Source: Bromus sterilis
Lineage: Eukaryota > Streptophyta > Magnoliopsida > Poales > Poaceae
Length of the DNA stretch: 64,000 bases
Direction of reading: 5' to 3'
Assembly: GCA_950022295.1 (NCBI GenBank)
Contig: OX465600.1
Coordinates: forward strand, 28,309,282 to 28,373,281
In this document: positions 1 through 11,539 of the stretch, one piece after another
How positions within the stretch are numbered: position 1 is the first letter of the stretch
Layout: each line of letters opens with the position of its first letter
Notes under the pieces: model-generated
Databases searched by the model: none
What the model was told of the DNA's origin: nothing
Seen by the model: only the letters and a program-made list of their open reading frames with translations
Made by a program: the position numbers and the translations under genes

Positions 1-1300
1 CAACAATGCAATTAACTTTTAAAGTAAAAATTGCCATGATAAAACTTTTATTAAATTATTATAGAAGTAAATAAAATATTCCATGGATAATTTATATTAA
101 AATACTTCTGCTAATTATAACAATTTTTCACATAGTAAGAAAAATTGAACAAATTTGACATGGTGAAAAATTCATATGAAAAACATATATGTTTGCAAAT
201 TTGCCATGTTCTACTCAAAATAGCCATGTCCACCAATTTCAATAAAAAATGTCATATTTCACACAATATCATGTCCCATATATAAGAATTGACATGTCAT
301 AGAAATAAGAATGGCCCTATCACATATATAAAGAATGTCATGTTTCACACAATATCATATTCCCCAAATAAGAATTGCCATGTGATACAAATAAGAATTG
401 TCATCTCCCATATATAATGAATGTCATGTCACGCAAAAAAAATCATATCCGATAAACAAAAATTGCCACCTCACAAAAGAAAAGAATTTTCCACGTCCAA
501 GTAGCTATATACGAAATTAGAGTTGCACTCTTATACGAAAATTAATTTACCATGGATGATCTAAAAATTGAAACACTATGAGTTTCACATGTGCAAAAAT
601 AAAAATTTGAATTGTACAAAAGATCCATCGCAACCTAAATAAAACAATATGAAAATAAAAACATGGCAAAAGTGCCATGGGATTAAAAATCCTACTGCAT
701 CATTATAACCATGAAAATTTTACCATGTTCTACTAAAAAGTAACCATGGTTAACAATTTCAATAAAAATTGCCGTGTTTCAACAAATTATGATGACCCAT
801 GTGTAAGAATTGTCATGTTCTACCAATAAGAATGGCCATGTCCTACAAACAAGAATTGACATGTCCTACCAATAAGAATTGTCATGTCCTATCATTAAGA
901 ATTGCCATGTTTTACGAATAAGATTTGCCATGTCGCACAAACAAAGATTTGCCATGTTTGATAAATAAGAATCACCATGTCCTGCAAATAAGATTTGCCA
1001 TGTCTCAGGAATAATAATTGCCATGTCCAATACAAATAATAATTTGCCATGGATGGTTTTAAAAAGAATTTGTTCAACAACCATCGCAACCTATACAAAA
1101 ATAATCTACAAAAATTAAAAAAAGGTAAAATTGCCATTGGGGTGAAAACATATTGCACCATCGAAACCATGGCAATTTCACCGATGCTCTATTAAAAAAA
1201 GCAATGTCCAACATTTCTAAAATAGAGAATTAGCATGTTTCACATAGTATTATATTTGTGTTTAAGAAAAGAAACGTCCAACATTTAGACAAAATTTACG
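1..1300. repeat. AT-rich degenerate minisatellite with higher-order repeat
   Basis: The stretch is built from degenerate copies of a unit resembling CATGTCCTACAAATAAGAAT plus TGC. Between about 830 and 1050 the CATGT words recur almost exactly every 23 bp; outside this core the unit decays. A larger unit is also visible: the block starting CCATGGATG at about 551 (with CCATCGCAACC and later CCATGTTCTACT) recurs at about 1049, and part of it lies near 200-240, giving a period of about 0.5 kb. Open frames on the minus strand here, rich in MAN and TWQ, are by-products of the repeat. It could be the inside of a DNA transposon whose left end is outside the window. Confidence 0.7.
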
Positions 1301-2092
1301 TGTTTAAAGAAATGTGATGCCAACATATAATAATTGTTACGACACACAAATTAAATTTTTATTTTCCAAACGCTTTAAAATAATCAACATGTAAATAACT
1401 GAATATATTTTAAACAACATAATTTTTAATAAGTGTTTTTATTTGTACGTATAATATTGATAAAACACGAATACTAGAAACATATTTTATTACTGTGATC
1501 ATAATGTACAAACATTTAAAAAATCATGTTGTGCTGACAGGTGGGATCCATGGGTTATAGATTATAAATATGTGAGTTATCACTGCTAACAAAAATACGA
1601 CGTGACATTAGTGGTTTTTACATCTATTAATGACATTGGCACTGTACTTGCACACTCGTGTCAAGTTTTGGATCCAGTTCAACGTATTTTTCAAGTTCAG
1701 ACACTAAAGTAAACATCGATGACAAGTTTAAACACCACTGATGTAATTACCTCTAATAACAATGTTTGGGATTTTTTTAATCGTATGTAAATTACTCAGC
1801 GATATTTTTTGTCAGGATATAAATGGTTCCCACTAAATATATAAAACATCACTTTATTTTTGGACTAAGGTCTAACAAAAGTTGTTCTAGCTGGATATAT
1901 AATCCCCAACTTAAATAAATACAAAGTTGCTCCAAAAACAATTTTCTTAATGTGGGTGACCTTGCAAAAAAAACATGAGTTGTATGTAGATTTCATGATC
2001 ATGCTTGACAAGTTTGTTTGACAAGCTATACATTGCTCACAGTGAATTAAAATAACCTCTCGATCACGGTGAGTACAGCTGAGAGCAAGTAC
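1301..2092. other. Intergenic, no gene recognised
   Basis: AT-rich DNA with no open frame of note, no recognisable domain and no clear terminal repeats. Confidence 0.5.
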
Positions 2093-2370
2093 AATAATGC
2101 CTAGTCAGCTTGCTATAAGGAATTAAATAATATATTTGTACTTAGTTGGAAAAGAGAAAAGAGGAGAGAGAAGAGAAGCGGGCTACTAATTAGTAGCCAG
2201 CTGCAACACGTGCTCCTAGGCACTTTGTGAGATAGACATGTGGGTCATATATTGCTAAAGTAGTATTTCTTGTAGCCTTTCTATTGTATTTGTTGACTAT
2301 AAGATTAGCTATAGATGATATGTCGTCTTCTTATAGCCAGCAGCTGACTATACTGTATTAACCATGCTCT
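2093..2370. mobile_element. MITE of the GAGCAAGTACAATA family, copy 1
   Basis: The left end reads AGAGCAAGTACAATA and the right end TATTAACCATGCTCT, which are imperfect inverted repeats. The interior carries AGAAGCGGGCTACTAATTAG and CACGTGCTCCTAGGCAC. The same sequence occurs in reverse orientation at about 16339-16594, just upstream of two other MITEs. The element sits in the 5' flank of gene A. Boundaries are good to a few bases. Confidence 0.6.
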
Positions 2371-2593
2371 GATGCTGATGCATGCAACTTGGATCTTTAA
2401 ATTAACCTGCTCAACCTGCCCGAGACAGATTCATCAATGCATCTTCCCGGTGTAATAAGTCAATCAACACCACCAAACCATGTGCCGTGTCCCAACTCCC
2501 CATCAGAAGATTATACACTTATCAATAAAGAGCTCGGGATGCACTTGAGAGTATTGATCTAGTCCTCGGCTGCTCCGACCTTAAATCCATTCA

Positions 2594-2600
2594 ATAAATA
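2594..2600 (+). promoter_or_regulatory. TATA-like box of gene A
   Basis: The sequence CAATAAATACC lies about 100 bp upstream of the ATG, at the same place as the TATAAATA of genes E and F. The promoters of A and B are nearly identical here, and in both the first T of the box is replaced by A (AATAAATA). Confidence 0.5.
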
Positions 2601-2696
2601 CCCCTCGCCCAAAGCAAGTTCTCACACAACACAAATCCACATTTGCTCAAGCTAGCCGTATACACACCATTCCTGTTCTTCCATTCATCACTTGCC

Positions 2697-3940
2697 ATGG
2701 CCAATCCATCCAACTTTCGGATCACTCGTTTCCATGGCCATCGGAACGCCAAGATCAACTTCCGCAGCCTGTACTTGCACCAGATGCATTCCCCGCCGAA
2801 CTCGAATCAAGAGGTAATATTTCCTGGAAATCCTACAACTCAGTTTGGCAGGACGGCGGTGTACAACAACTGGCCAATATATGATGGTCAGGGCCCAGAT
2901 GCAAAGCTAGTTGCTCGGGCAATAGGCATGCAGATGAATGCCAATGGCTGGTCGTTCAACTCATTCAGCATGGTGTTTGAGGGTGAAATGTATGTAAACT
3001 CGTCCGTATTTTTTTTATGTATATGTACATCTGCTGATCTTAGATATATCTTGTTATAGTTAGTAGTTAGTCTTTAACGTGTAAGCAATTACACAGGTTT
3101 AAGGGCTCCTCGCTTCAAATAATGGGGACAACAACCGAAAAAGATAGTGAGTGAGCCATTGTTGGCGGGACTGGTGAGTTTGCACTGGCTGAGGGCGTCA
3201 TAGACAGAAAATTGCCAACACCAATAGAAGGTGGAGAAAAGCAGGAACTAACTATTGACGCAATCTGCCGCATGAAGGTGAGGAGATATCGTCCTCCATT
3301 TTTGTTATCTCCATTCTCTATCCATGCAAGTATTATTAGATGAGATCAATCTCTTATGCGTGTACGTTGAACCAGACCGTTCTCACAAAGCTTGGGCCAT
3401 GGGGCATCGAAGGATCAAGCACACATGACATTCAGGGCATACCTCAACGTCTAGAAAGTGTGACAGTTCGCCATGGAGGGTCCATTGATGGAATCTCATT
3501 TTCTTACACTGACAAGGCTGGGCAGACTCACGCGTCAGGTCCTTTTGGTACAAATAATAGTGGAAATGTAACTACGGTCAGTAATCTTTGATTGAATTTA
3601 TTTTATCATGAATATGTGATAACATGGTTTTGATAATATTTGATGAGAGGCAATCCCTTACCTTTTTTGTTTGCATCATATGCTGCAGAATGTACTAGGC
3701 CCTGAAGAGTATGTGATGGAGGTAACGGGGACGATAGATAACACTTACCAATGTCTAGCTAATCTTCAGTTGGTCACCAACATCAAAACATATGGATATG
3801 GATCGTCCGCTGGAAACGGCACACCATTCAAAGCTTCCGTGCCGAAAAATGCCCACGTTGTCGGGTTCTTTGGGACTTCAGGCACAAGAGGAGGAAAAAC
3901 GCCCTGGATGAGTTCAATTGGTCTTTACGTGGTCTCTTAA
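2697..3940 (+). pseudogene. Gene A: dirigent-jacalin chimeric lectin with a premature stop
   Basis: The inferred exons are 2697-2989, 3097-3277, 3376-3576 and 3689-3940, all with GT-AG introns and matching phases, giving 308 codons plus stop. Exons 1-2 encode a dirigent domain (YDGQGPDAKLVARAIGMQM, then VGGTGEFALAEGVI). Exons 3-4 encode a jacalin domain (LGPWGIEG near its start, VVGFFGTSGTRGGK near its end). At 3152-3154 a TGA stands where genes B, C, E and F have TGG (Trp) in the motif SEWAIVGGTG, so translation would end after 116 residues, inside the dirigent domain. The last base of exon 1 is T instead of the G found in the other copies, which weakens the first donor site. Everything downstream is still open, so the inactivation looks recent. 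The ATG at 2697 was chosen because it matches the start of all paralogues; the open frame upstream of it begins with TTG and is 5' UTR. Confidence 0.85.
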
Positions 3941-4214
3941 AATCATCAGCCCATAGCATCTCTCTTTCTCAAAATTAAAACAACAGCCAGAGCAACTGCT
4001 GATGCTTGGACTTTCTAAGCATAACGCGTTTGGTTTTTCCTCAGTGTGAGAAATAATACGTTCAAATTGTACCGCCGGTGTTTTTCATTTCGTCTATTTC
4101 ATTTCTTTGGAAGCAACTTGTAACGTTCAATGAACTGTGTAGTCGCCCTGCATATATCGATGAGATCTGCCACATGTACTAATAATTTCTTATTTTTTCT
4201 TCTACTTGTTATAC
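3941..4214. other. 3' flank of gene A
   Basis: No gene. The first 200 bases resemble the 3' flank of gene B (19533-19760), including TTTCCTCAGTGTGAGAA and TTTCATTTC, so this is probably 3' UTR and terminator region. Confidence 0.5.
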
Positions 4215-4412
4215 TATTTCCGTCACAGTTTATAAGGCCCTAGGTCATTAATTTAACCAATATAACATAAGATATATACCATAAAATTATACCATTTGAA
4301 AATATAACATATGAAATTTCTAATGATATATTTTTTATAATATATTTTATGTTATGTTGGTTAAATTGATAACCTAAAGGTACGTGCAGGCCTTATAAAC
4401 TGTAATGGAGTT
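4215..4412. mobile_element. Stowaway-like MITE
   Basis: The inverted ends contain CAGTTTATAAGGCC on the left and GGCCTTATAAACTG on the right, and the interior is AT-rich and partly self-complementary. A TA flanks the ends approximately. It is non-coding. Confidence 0.55.
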
Positions 4413-4700
4413 AATACTAGTATTACGGTTGGGATTGCGCCTCTTCATTAATTGTATCTTCATTATCGAACACACAAGCACGTATACCTAGAAAGAGAAA
4501 GAAAAAAATCACATCCTTTTGGCAGCACACATCTCCTTTTCTTTTTTTACAGAGCTACAACCGTTGTTTCAAAGGAAATTTGATCGTTTCGTCAAGGCCC
4601 AGTACATTTCCTTATCAGTGGATAAATAATTTTTGGCCTATTTGAAATTTTGGTTTCACCCAGCATTCGGCCCAATTTGTGCGAAATCATTAGTTTAATA

Positions 4701-5170
4701 GTACTCGTTGCAACGAGTACCGCGTTTCCTCCGAGCACGACACTTGGCGCTTCGCGCGCGCGCCAAGTGGCGCGCTCTGGTGCTTTTCCGTTTTTCCTGT
4801 TTTTTAGAAGCACGAGCGCCTCAAAAAAGGAGGTACGAGCGCCTCAAAAAAGAGGCACGAGTGCCTCAAAAAAGGCACGAGTGCCTTTTCAAGTTTTTAT
4901 GTTTTTCCTGTTTTAGAGGCACGAGTGCATCAAAAAAGGAGGCACGAGTGCCTCAAAAAAGGAGGCACGAGTGCCTTTTCACGTTTTTCTGTTTTTCCTG
5001 TTTTTAGAGGCACGAGTCCATCAAAAAGGGAGGCACGATAGTGCCTTTTCACGTTTTTTTTGTTTTTCCTGTTTTTTGAGACACGAGTGCCTTAAAAAGG
5101 AGGCATGAGTGCCTTTTTCGGAGGCACGAGCCATGACTCGTGCCTCCCGCGGAGTTAAGGTCGTGCCTCT
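4701..5170. repeat. Palindromic GGCACGAGTGCC minisatellite region
   Basis: At 4701-4720 there is a perfect 20-bp palindrome (GTACTCGTTGCAACGAGTAC), followed by the inverted pair ACTTGGCGC / GCGCCAAGT around an alternating GC run. From 4808 the words GAGGCACGAGTGCCTC and AAAAAAGGAGGCACGAG alternate with CGTTTTTCTGTTTTTCCTG, at least six times, up to about 5170. A few more copies lie at 5700-5790. Each GGCACGAGTGCC is itself an inverted repeat with a 2-nt loop. The region may be the inside of a Mutator-like element, but I could not define its ends. Confidence 0.6.
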
Positions 5171-5914
5171 TTTTTTTTGAAATTTTTATTTTATTTTATT
5201 TTTCACCAAAACGTTTAGAAAAAACGTGCGAAAACCGGAAAAGTCGAAAAAACCACCGAAAAACCAATTTTAAACATCAAAAACACGTACACAAAAATAA
5301 AAAAATGAAATCCTGAGGGATCGCTGTGAGCGCGACATGTGGCGCTGTTCGCTGGAGCGGGCTGCGAACGATTACTCCCTAATTAGTTGCTCCCCAATTT
5401 GTGTAACCCATTTGATGATGTAAATTTAGAGGCCCATGCGTGAGCTCCCAAACCCTTTTGCTTTTTCAGATTTTTTAGAGCAAGTTAGCGTTCCTTCAGA
5501 AGCTCCGCAAGGATCATTTTTGGGAGCGTACTAAGTGTCACGGGTGCTAAATGCTTCCCTCGGGATTTTATTTTATTTTATTTTTTGTATGCATTTTCGG
5601 TGTTTAAATGGGTTTTTCACGGATTTTTTTACTTTTCGATTTTCGTGCAGTTTTTCTTATATTTTTCAAAAAAAGAAAGAAAAAATATCATACATCTTTT
5701 GGAGGCATGAATCTGCTTCCACGAGAGGCACGTTGCGTGCCTCTCTAAAAAAAGAGGCACCTCGCGTGCCTTTACAAAAGAGGCATTTTAGGTTTGTAGA
5801 ATTGATTAATCGTTTATTAAAATGTGTGAAGTACATACCTAATGAATCTATATCTACTTATATGTGTGTTTGATATATGTTGATATGTTCGTATTTTGTG
5901 TCAAAATAAATGCA
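5171..5914. other. AT-rich flank of the palindromic repeat
   Basis: Apart from a second small cluster of GAGGCACG words at 5703-5790, I see only homopolymer-rich DNA. The open frames here follow the T-rich composition and show no domain. Confidence 0.4.
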
Positions 5915-6410
5915 GTGTATGGATCCTCCGTGTGTGACCTATGGTGCAGTGAGATGCCAGAAGGAGAAAAAATTCTTCATAGATGTTCTAGATAACTTCC
6001 ATAATAACACAGTGCATTTTATTTTAATATGTTCTGGTTATATTGTTTTCTTCTCGTTGTGTTTAACTAATCTCGTTCTTATTTTGCTCCCTATATCCCT
6101 TGTGGATACAGTTTTGAGCTCCTTGACGAGTTCATCGACATTGATATTCCAACCAAAATCGATCTATTGCAAGTTCATAAAGATACAGACTACAAATACC
6201 TTCCTTTGTCTTGTCACCAACGAGCCAGACCGCACCTATCTCAGGTGACTTGCTTGGCGAGCCCTTGCAGATGCATGTAGGATGGAAGCCGGGAAGAGGG
6301 TGTCGTTCTACCTTGACTATGACAGTTGGGAAGTCATGATATACTGCAACCCTGTTGGCAGCTCTGGTACAGTTAGTCTGTATTATCGTTGTAGATTCAA
6401 TTAGTAGTTA
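5915..6410 (+). other. Orphan exon-like fragment, unknown function
   Basis: Two segments read like spliced coding sequence. The first starts at about 5911 (MQCMDPPCVTYGAVRCQKEK, then FFIDVLDNFHNNT). The second follows an acceptor-like TTGTGGATACAG at about 6112 and reads FELLDEFIDIDIPTKIDLLQ, then VHKDTDYKYLP. After further breaks a third frame reads MEAGKRVSFYLDYDSWEVMI at about 6281. No complete reading frame joins them. This could be a degraded host gene or a fragment captured by a transposon, since it sits beside the palindromic repeats. I do not recognise the family. Confidence 0.3.
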
Positions 6411-6454
6411 GCTAGTATCATTGGGATCAAGATGATGGGAGATAATGGGGTAAC

Positions 6455-6472
6455 ATATATATATATATATAT
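6455..6472. repeat. (AT)n microsatellite
   Basis: Uninterrupted AT dinucleotides. Confidence 0.9.
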
Positions 6473-7867
6473 GCATGTTGTACTTTGTTGAACTAAAATA
6501 ATGTCAGTTGACTCTATTTAGTGTTGTTGCTGTTGCTATTAATGAAACTGACATCGATAATATATTCTTTTATTTGGTTGGAAAATGCTTATTTTCTAGA
6601 ATATTTTTATTCGCAAACTAGCGTATGAATATCTGGCACGCCATAAGTATTTAGTGTTATATCTGACAAGGGCACCCAGCGCCACCACTATATTTTATCA
6701 CTGACAAGCGATATTGCTCGCGTGCGATGCCCACGCCAACAAGACAATTTTTGGCATGTCATAGATAGGATTTTATCTATAGTGTCATCATAGATGGTCC
6801 ACAATAATTATGTGATAAACTAATGATAATAAACTGCATATTGGTTTGTGAAGGTTGCATGTTTTATAGTTTTCTCTAAATTAAACTTGTGAAAAGTGAA
6901 AACGACGTCCACAGTTGGAAAAAAAGATGCTTCATATTTGACAATTGTCATGGTTATGATCTCGACAATAAGTATAGGGGTATGAAAGGAGCTATGTAGA
7001 TCTGTACGCAAAGATGATGACGCAATGAAAGATTATACAGGTTAGGCCTCTCCGTAGAAATAACAATCTTAACCCTGTCCTAGAGAGCCTGGGGTGTTCT
7101 TGCTTTGTTTTTGGTGAATGCATGAGTGTGTAACCTCTCCACTAGGCATTAGGAAGAGCTTATATAAAGTGCGCCTTGCCTCTTCATTGCCTTAGTGGTG
7201 GGTTTTAATTACAAGGAGATATATCCATCATCAATACATGAAACTGACTAACCACTACTACTAATTAAAGGGAGGTAACGCTTCGGGCTTCAATGCTTCC
7301 AGTGCCGTTTGATATTCCTCGTCTCTGAGTAGCATACTTTCACAAGTTTAGGGGAACCTAAAGAAAGATGCTTCCGTTTCAACGCTTCGGGCTTCAATGC
7401 TTCCGTTTCATAAATTAATTCATAAATAGTACAATAGTTTAAAGAAAGATGCAATTATTTTCACAAGTTTTAAGAATTTATCGAACTCAACTAAAATGAT
7501 GATCTTCTCTGAATATGAAGATGCCGTCCCATTCAGGTTGCCTCATCAGCCTTATCCAACAATGCATCATTGTAAACGATCTTCCCTCGTTTCTTTGATA
7601 CAACACAACAACACACGCGTTTAGGCTATATAATTTGATGATCATCAACTCTTGCATTGAGCGACTCAATTAACTAATTATATATATAATAAGAATGAAC
7701 GTGAACTTACAATCCCCATAGCTGAGATGTTTGATTGCAACTTATCCTTCACTTATCTAACCACACAATAGTATCGTTGACATAGTTGAAGATGGTGTAA
7801 CATCGATGGGCTCGCAGTGATAAGGAAGCAAAGTGTACCTGGTTGCAGATAGATCTGAGGTAGGGAC
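6473..7867. other. Intergenic, no gene recognised
   Basis: The phrase CGCTTCGGGCTTCAATGCTT occurs twice (about 7279 and 7383). I see no coding domain and no transposon ends. Confidence 0.45.
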
Positions 7868-7924
7868 TACTAGAATTCACAAGTTTGCCATGTGTCAACC
7901 TCTTTGTCGTCTGCATTTCATCGG

Positions 7925-8185
7925 GGCGGACGGCAACGGGGTTGTATGCCATCTGCTGCCCTAAAGACAGACGGCAAAGGGTTGGCACATGGCAATAGGC
8001 TTGTTTGCCGTCTGCTGCCTGGTCGACAGACGGCAAAGGGGTCTTTGCCGTGCAGAGACAGACGGCAAAGCGAAAGTGGGTCCCACTCGAATGCCTCGCT
8101 CGCCCTAGCTAACGGTGCCATGTTGTGCCGTCTGCCAGCAGACGGCATAGACTTCTTTGCCGTCCGGCCGCAGACGGCAAAGCAC
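7925..8185. repeat. Left subterminal repeats of the 7.9-15.3 kb CACTA element
   Basis: GACGGCAAAG and its complement recur at least eight times, often as pairs facing each other (for example TTTGCCGTCTGCTGCC ... GACAGACGGCAAAG). In CACTA elements such clusters are binding sites for the transposon-encoded DNA-binding protein. Short open frames here are by-products. Confidence 0.75.
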
Positions 8186-8866
8186 CGAGGCCGTTAACTT
8201 CTCGTCGGCCTCCTCTCTCTCTCCCACTCTCTCCACTCTCTCCCCCATGCCTCCCCTTCTCTCGCCCCACGCCGCTGCCGCGCCCTCATCGTCTCCGCCG
8301 CCGCGCCATTGCCGGAGTCGTCGCCCAGCTGCCCCGGCCCGCCCCCGCCATCACCCGCCCCGGCCCGACCCCTCCCTCGCTGGATCCACCCACCCCGGCC
8401 GCCCTCACCGCCCCCACCACCACCCGGCCCGCTCTCCCCGCCGCCGCCCTCACCACCGCGCGCCCCGGCCCGCCCTCACCGCCGTCGTCCCCTACTCCGG
8501 CCGGTGAGCCCTTCCTCCCTCTTTTTTCTGTTTTTTTCTGTTATATGCATTGTTGTTAGTATTAGATTTGTTAGTGATAGATTTGTTAGTATTATATTTG
8601 TTTATTTAGATTAGTAAATTTAGTTAGGTTAGTATTGATACTGTTTTTAATTTGTTGTTGTTTTTAATTGCTACTATTCATATTAGTATTGTTACTAATT
8701 AGATAGGTTTAGTTTTAGTTAGCAATTAGATAGATTTAGTATTGGTTTTATTTCTTTTAGTGATTTAATTAGTGTTATTTTGTATGTATTGTTAGCACTA
8801 GTATTGTTAGCGATTAGTTTGATTTCACTTTAATTAGATATATTTTTAGTTAGCAATTAGAAAGAT

Positions 8867-9175
8867 TTAGTTAGAAGAAATAAAAGAAGAAGAGAAGGAA
8901 AAATTAGGAGTAAAAGTAGAATAAGAAAAGAAGAAGAGAAAAAATATAGGAAATAAAAGATAAAGAAGAAGTTGAAGGTGAAGAAGAAGTAGGAGCAGGA
9001 GGAGAAAAGAATAAGGACAAGAAGTTGGAGAAGGAGGAGAAGAAGATAAAGAATGAGAAGGAGGTGAATAAGAAGAAGAAGGATAAGGAGGTGAAGAAGA
9101 AGAGGAAGGAGAAGGAGGAGGAGGAGGAGAAGAAGAAGAAGAAAAGAAGGAGGAGGAGCTGAAAAAAATAGAAAA
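8867..9175. repeat. Purine (GAA/GGA) tract
   Basis: About 300 bases consist almost only of A and G on the plus strand (AAGAAGAAG, GGAGGAGGAG). The complementary open frame, rich in Ser, Pro and Phe, is a composition artefact. Confidence 0.85.
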
Positions 9176-9206
9176 TGACATAAATGTAAATAATAGGAAA
9201 AAATAT

Positions 9207-9370
9207 GGTTTGTCGAGGGGCTCTGGTGGCGGCAGCGGGGTGGCTCCGGCGTCGAGGGGCTCCTCCGAGGTGGCGATGAGGGGCTCTGGTGGAGGCGGCG
9301 GGGTGGCTCCGGCGTTGAGGGGCTCCTCCGAGGTGGCGCAGAGAGGTGGCTCCGGTGGCGGCGGCTAGCT
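9207..9370. repeat. G-rich minisatellite
   Basis: Units containing GAGGGGCTCC, TCCGAGGTGGCG and GGTGGCTCCGG are repeated with small changes about three times. The repeat lies inside the CACTA element where catalytic transposase sequence would be expected. Confidence 0.65.
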
Positions 9371-9444
9371 AGGGCTCGATCGAGGGGGGAGAATGGGAAC
9401 TGTTACGGGCAAGGGGGAGGGGGTGAGAGAGGTTAAGGCTTAGG

Positions 9445-9473
9445 GGTGGCGCATTTTGCTGAAATGCGCCACC
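9445..9473. repeat. Short perfect hairpin in the CACTA element
   Basis: Arms GGTGGCGCATTT and AAATGCGCCACC face each other across five bases. It lies just upstream of the first recognisable transposase codons and may mark the junction of an old deletion or insertion. Confidence 0.6.
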
Positions 9474-9553
9474 AAAAGGTTCCTTAACCTTAACCAAAAG
9501 GAAAGAAGAATTGGTCCAAGCCAAGGGCCTGGTTCAATCTTGAAAGGGGGCAT

Positions 9554-11411
9554 ATGAGGGAAATTCTCTTGTGGGTGCAAAACAGTTTGATGTTCCCCGA
9601 TGGGTATGCAGCGAATCTGAGGAGGGGAGCGAGTCCTGAAAAACATAAAATATTTGGGCTGAAGAGTCATGATTGGTACATATGGCTTGAGCGGGTAATG
9701 CCGGTGATGTTGCGCGGCTATATCCCCGAGGAAGAGTGGCTAGTACTGGCAGAACTGAGCTATTTCTTTCGTGTTCTTTGTGCTAAAGAACTATCCGATG
9801 GCGTGCTAGAAGACATGGAAGATATGGCGCCGGAGTTGCTCTGCAAGTTAGAGAAGATCTTTCCACCGGGTTTTTTTTAATCCGATGCAGCATTTGATAT
9901 TGCATCTCCCGACCGAGGCAAGATTAGGGGGCCCTGTGCAAAATCTTTGGTGCTATTCAACGGAGAGAATGCAGAAGACGCTTCAAGCAAAATGTAAAAA
10001 TAAACGTAGAATTGAAGCATCGATGGCCGAGGCTTTCATTACCGAGGAGGCGGCAAACTTCGTGACAGCACATTATGAAGCCAAAAATCGCCATTTGCAT
10101 AATCCAAAGCCTCGGTACAATACTGGCGACCCCCAACGGCGTCAATCCAACCTCAGCCTATTCAAAGGGAAGCTCGGACCTGTTGGTGCTTCGAGAAATA
10201 AGATTTTGGATATCGACGAATGGCGGACTCTTACACTGTATATCTTCACCAACCTAACAGAAGTACGACCGTATATCGAGTAAGTGCTCGTACGTACATT
10301 GTTTCGCAACTTCTAATAATTCTTGTTTCTTATTAATTCCCATGAATTCATACAGTCGATACGTCGCCAAATTCTCGAATGGAGTGGTTATTGAAAGTGA
10401 TTCCATCGCAGAGTATGAGCTTCTTCCCAATCAAGGAGACGGCAATCCTGGTTTCATCTCTTGGTTCAAACGAACGGTAACTATCATTCATATATAGGGT
10501 TTCATTTGTTGGTTCGGCCTATTTTTCACCAATATACCAATCATTTCCTATTAAAATTATAGGCAAATGAGGAGCCTATGGACGCCGAATTGAGACAAGT
10601 CGCTAATGGTTTTGACAATAAGGTCCGTGTATTTGAGAAATACGACATCAACGGGTATCGCTTTCGTACCGTTGATAAAGAGCGAAAAATGGCCGATCGA
10701 AAAAGTACAAATTCGGGTGTCTCTGCTGTCGGCGACGGAGGTATTGAGTATTATGGAAGAGTTGAAGCAATATACGAACTTCTATTCTATGGTGAGAATC
10801 CTCCCAACGTCTTTGTCTTCAAATGTCATTGGTTTCTCCCATCGAGGACTAGACGGACTCATGAACATGTAGGTCTAGTTGAAATTCGACAAGACACCCA
10901 TTTAAATGTCCCCGATGTCTATATTACGGCTCAACAGGCCACCCAGGTTTTCTATCTATCCTACCCCTGCCAAACGGTTGAAAACCTGAAAGATTGGGAT
11001 GTCGTTTATGATGTGCCACCACATATTAGACCACCTCCCCCCAATGAAGAGGATTAGGTACCCCACATTGACCCAGAGACATATGAAGGAGAATTCTTCC
11101 AAGAAACACGCGTGATAAAAAAACGTTTCCGAAACCGCTCTACGCAACCCCAGAACATGGAAGAAGACAATGAGAGTGAACTCGATAACGATGATGAGAG
11201 TGAACCCGCTAACGACGATGTTGAAGAGCCTGAAGAAGAAGAGGTTACTGCTCCAGATGACCTGTCAATGCTTGACCGTTTACATAAAGGCCTTCCAAAT
11301 GTTGGTGTTGTTGAACCTGATGAGGCCATCATTATCGACGACACGCGTGATAGCGATGACGATCCTTCAATTGATCGCGGAGAAGAGACCGATGATCCCG
11401 ACTATTGTTAG
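9554..11411 (+). pseudogene. TNP2-type CACTA transposase remnant (C-terminal part)
   Basis: The translated pieces match the C-terminal half of plant CACTA TNP2 proteins. First comes a DUF4218-like segment (KIFGLKSHDWYIWLERVMPV, then LAELSYFFRVLCAKEL, 9554-9880). It continues in another frame as LHLPTEARLGGPVQNLWCYS (9885-10283). A spliced middle part follows (exon about 10356-10478), then a DUF4216-like segment (EYYGRVEAIYELLFYG, VFYLSYPCQTVENLKDWDVV, 10578-11057) and an acidic tail to 11411. Breaks are a frameshift in the T run at 9871-9878 and an in-frame TAG at 11055-11057. The catalytic Transposase_21 region that should precede these domains is missing. The protein would have cut the transposon ends in the nucleus; this copy cannot. 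Confidence 0.8.
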
Positions 11412-11539
11412 TTGTATGCATCTCAACTTTAATTACATATATATATTCTCATTATTGCAGTAATTACTGTTGTATTATTAATTCTTTTTCTCATTGTACT
11501 AATTATTTTATTTTAATTCTTGGCAGGTTCGTGACAGAT

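Noticed and set aside
866..1170. Minus-strand frames with repeated MAN and TWQ words
   Set aside because: The repetition comes from the 23-bp minisatellite read in changing frames, not from a repeat protein.
2643..2696. Upstream extension of gene A that could look like a signal peptide (LAVYTPFLFFHSSLA)
   Set aside because: The codon at 2643 is TTG, not ATG. The same kind of extension upstream of B, C, E and F also begins with TTG or GTG, and the conserved start is the ATG of MANPS or its equivalent. The extension is 5' UTR.
7925..8185. Regularly spaced GACGGCAAAG words resembling a CRISPR array
   Set aside because: They occur in both orientations at irregular distances and are mirrored at the other end of the element, as expected for CACTA subterminal repeats in a plant genome.
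8867..9181. Minus-strand frame rich in Ser, Phe and Pro
   Set aside because: It is the complement of a pure purine tract, hence a low-complexity artefact.
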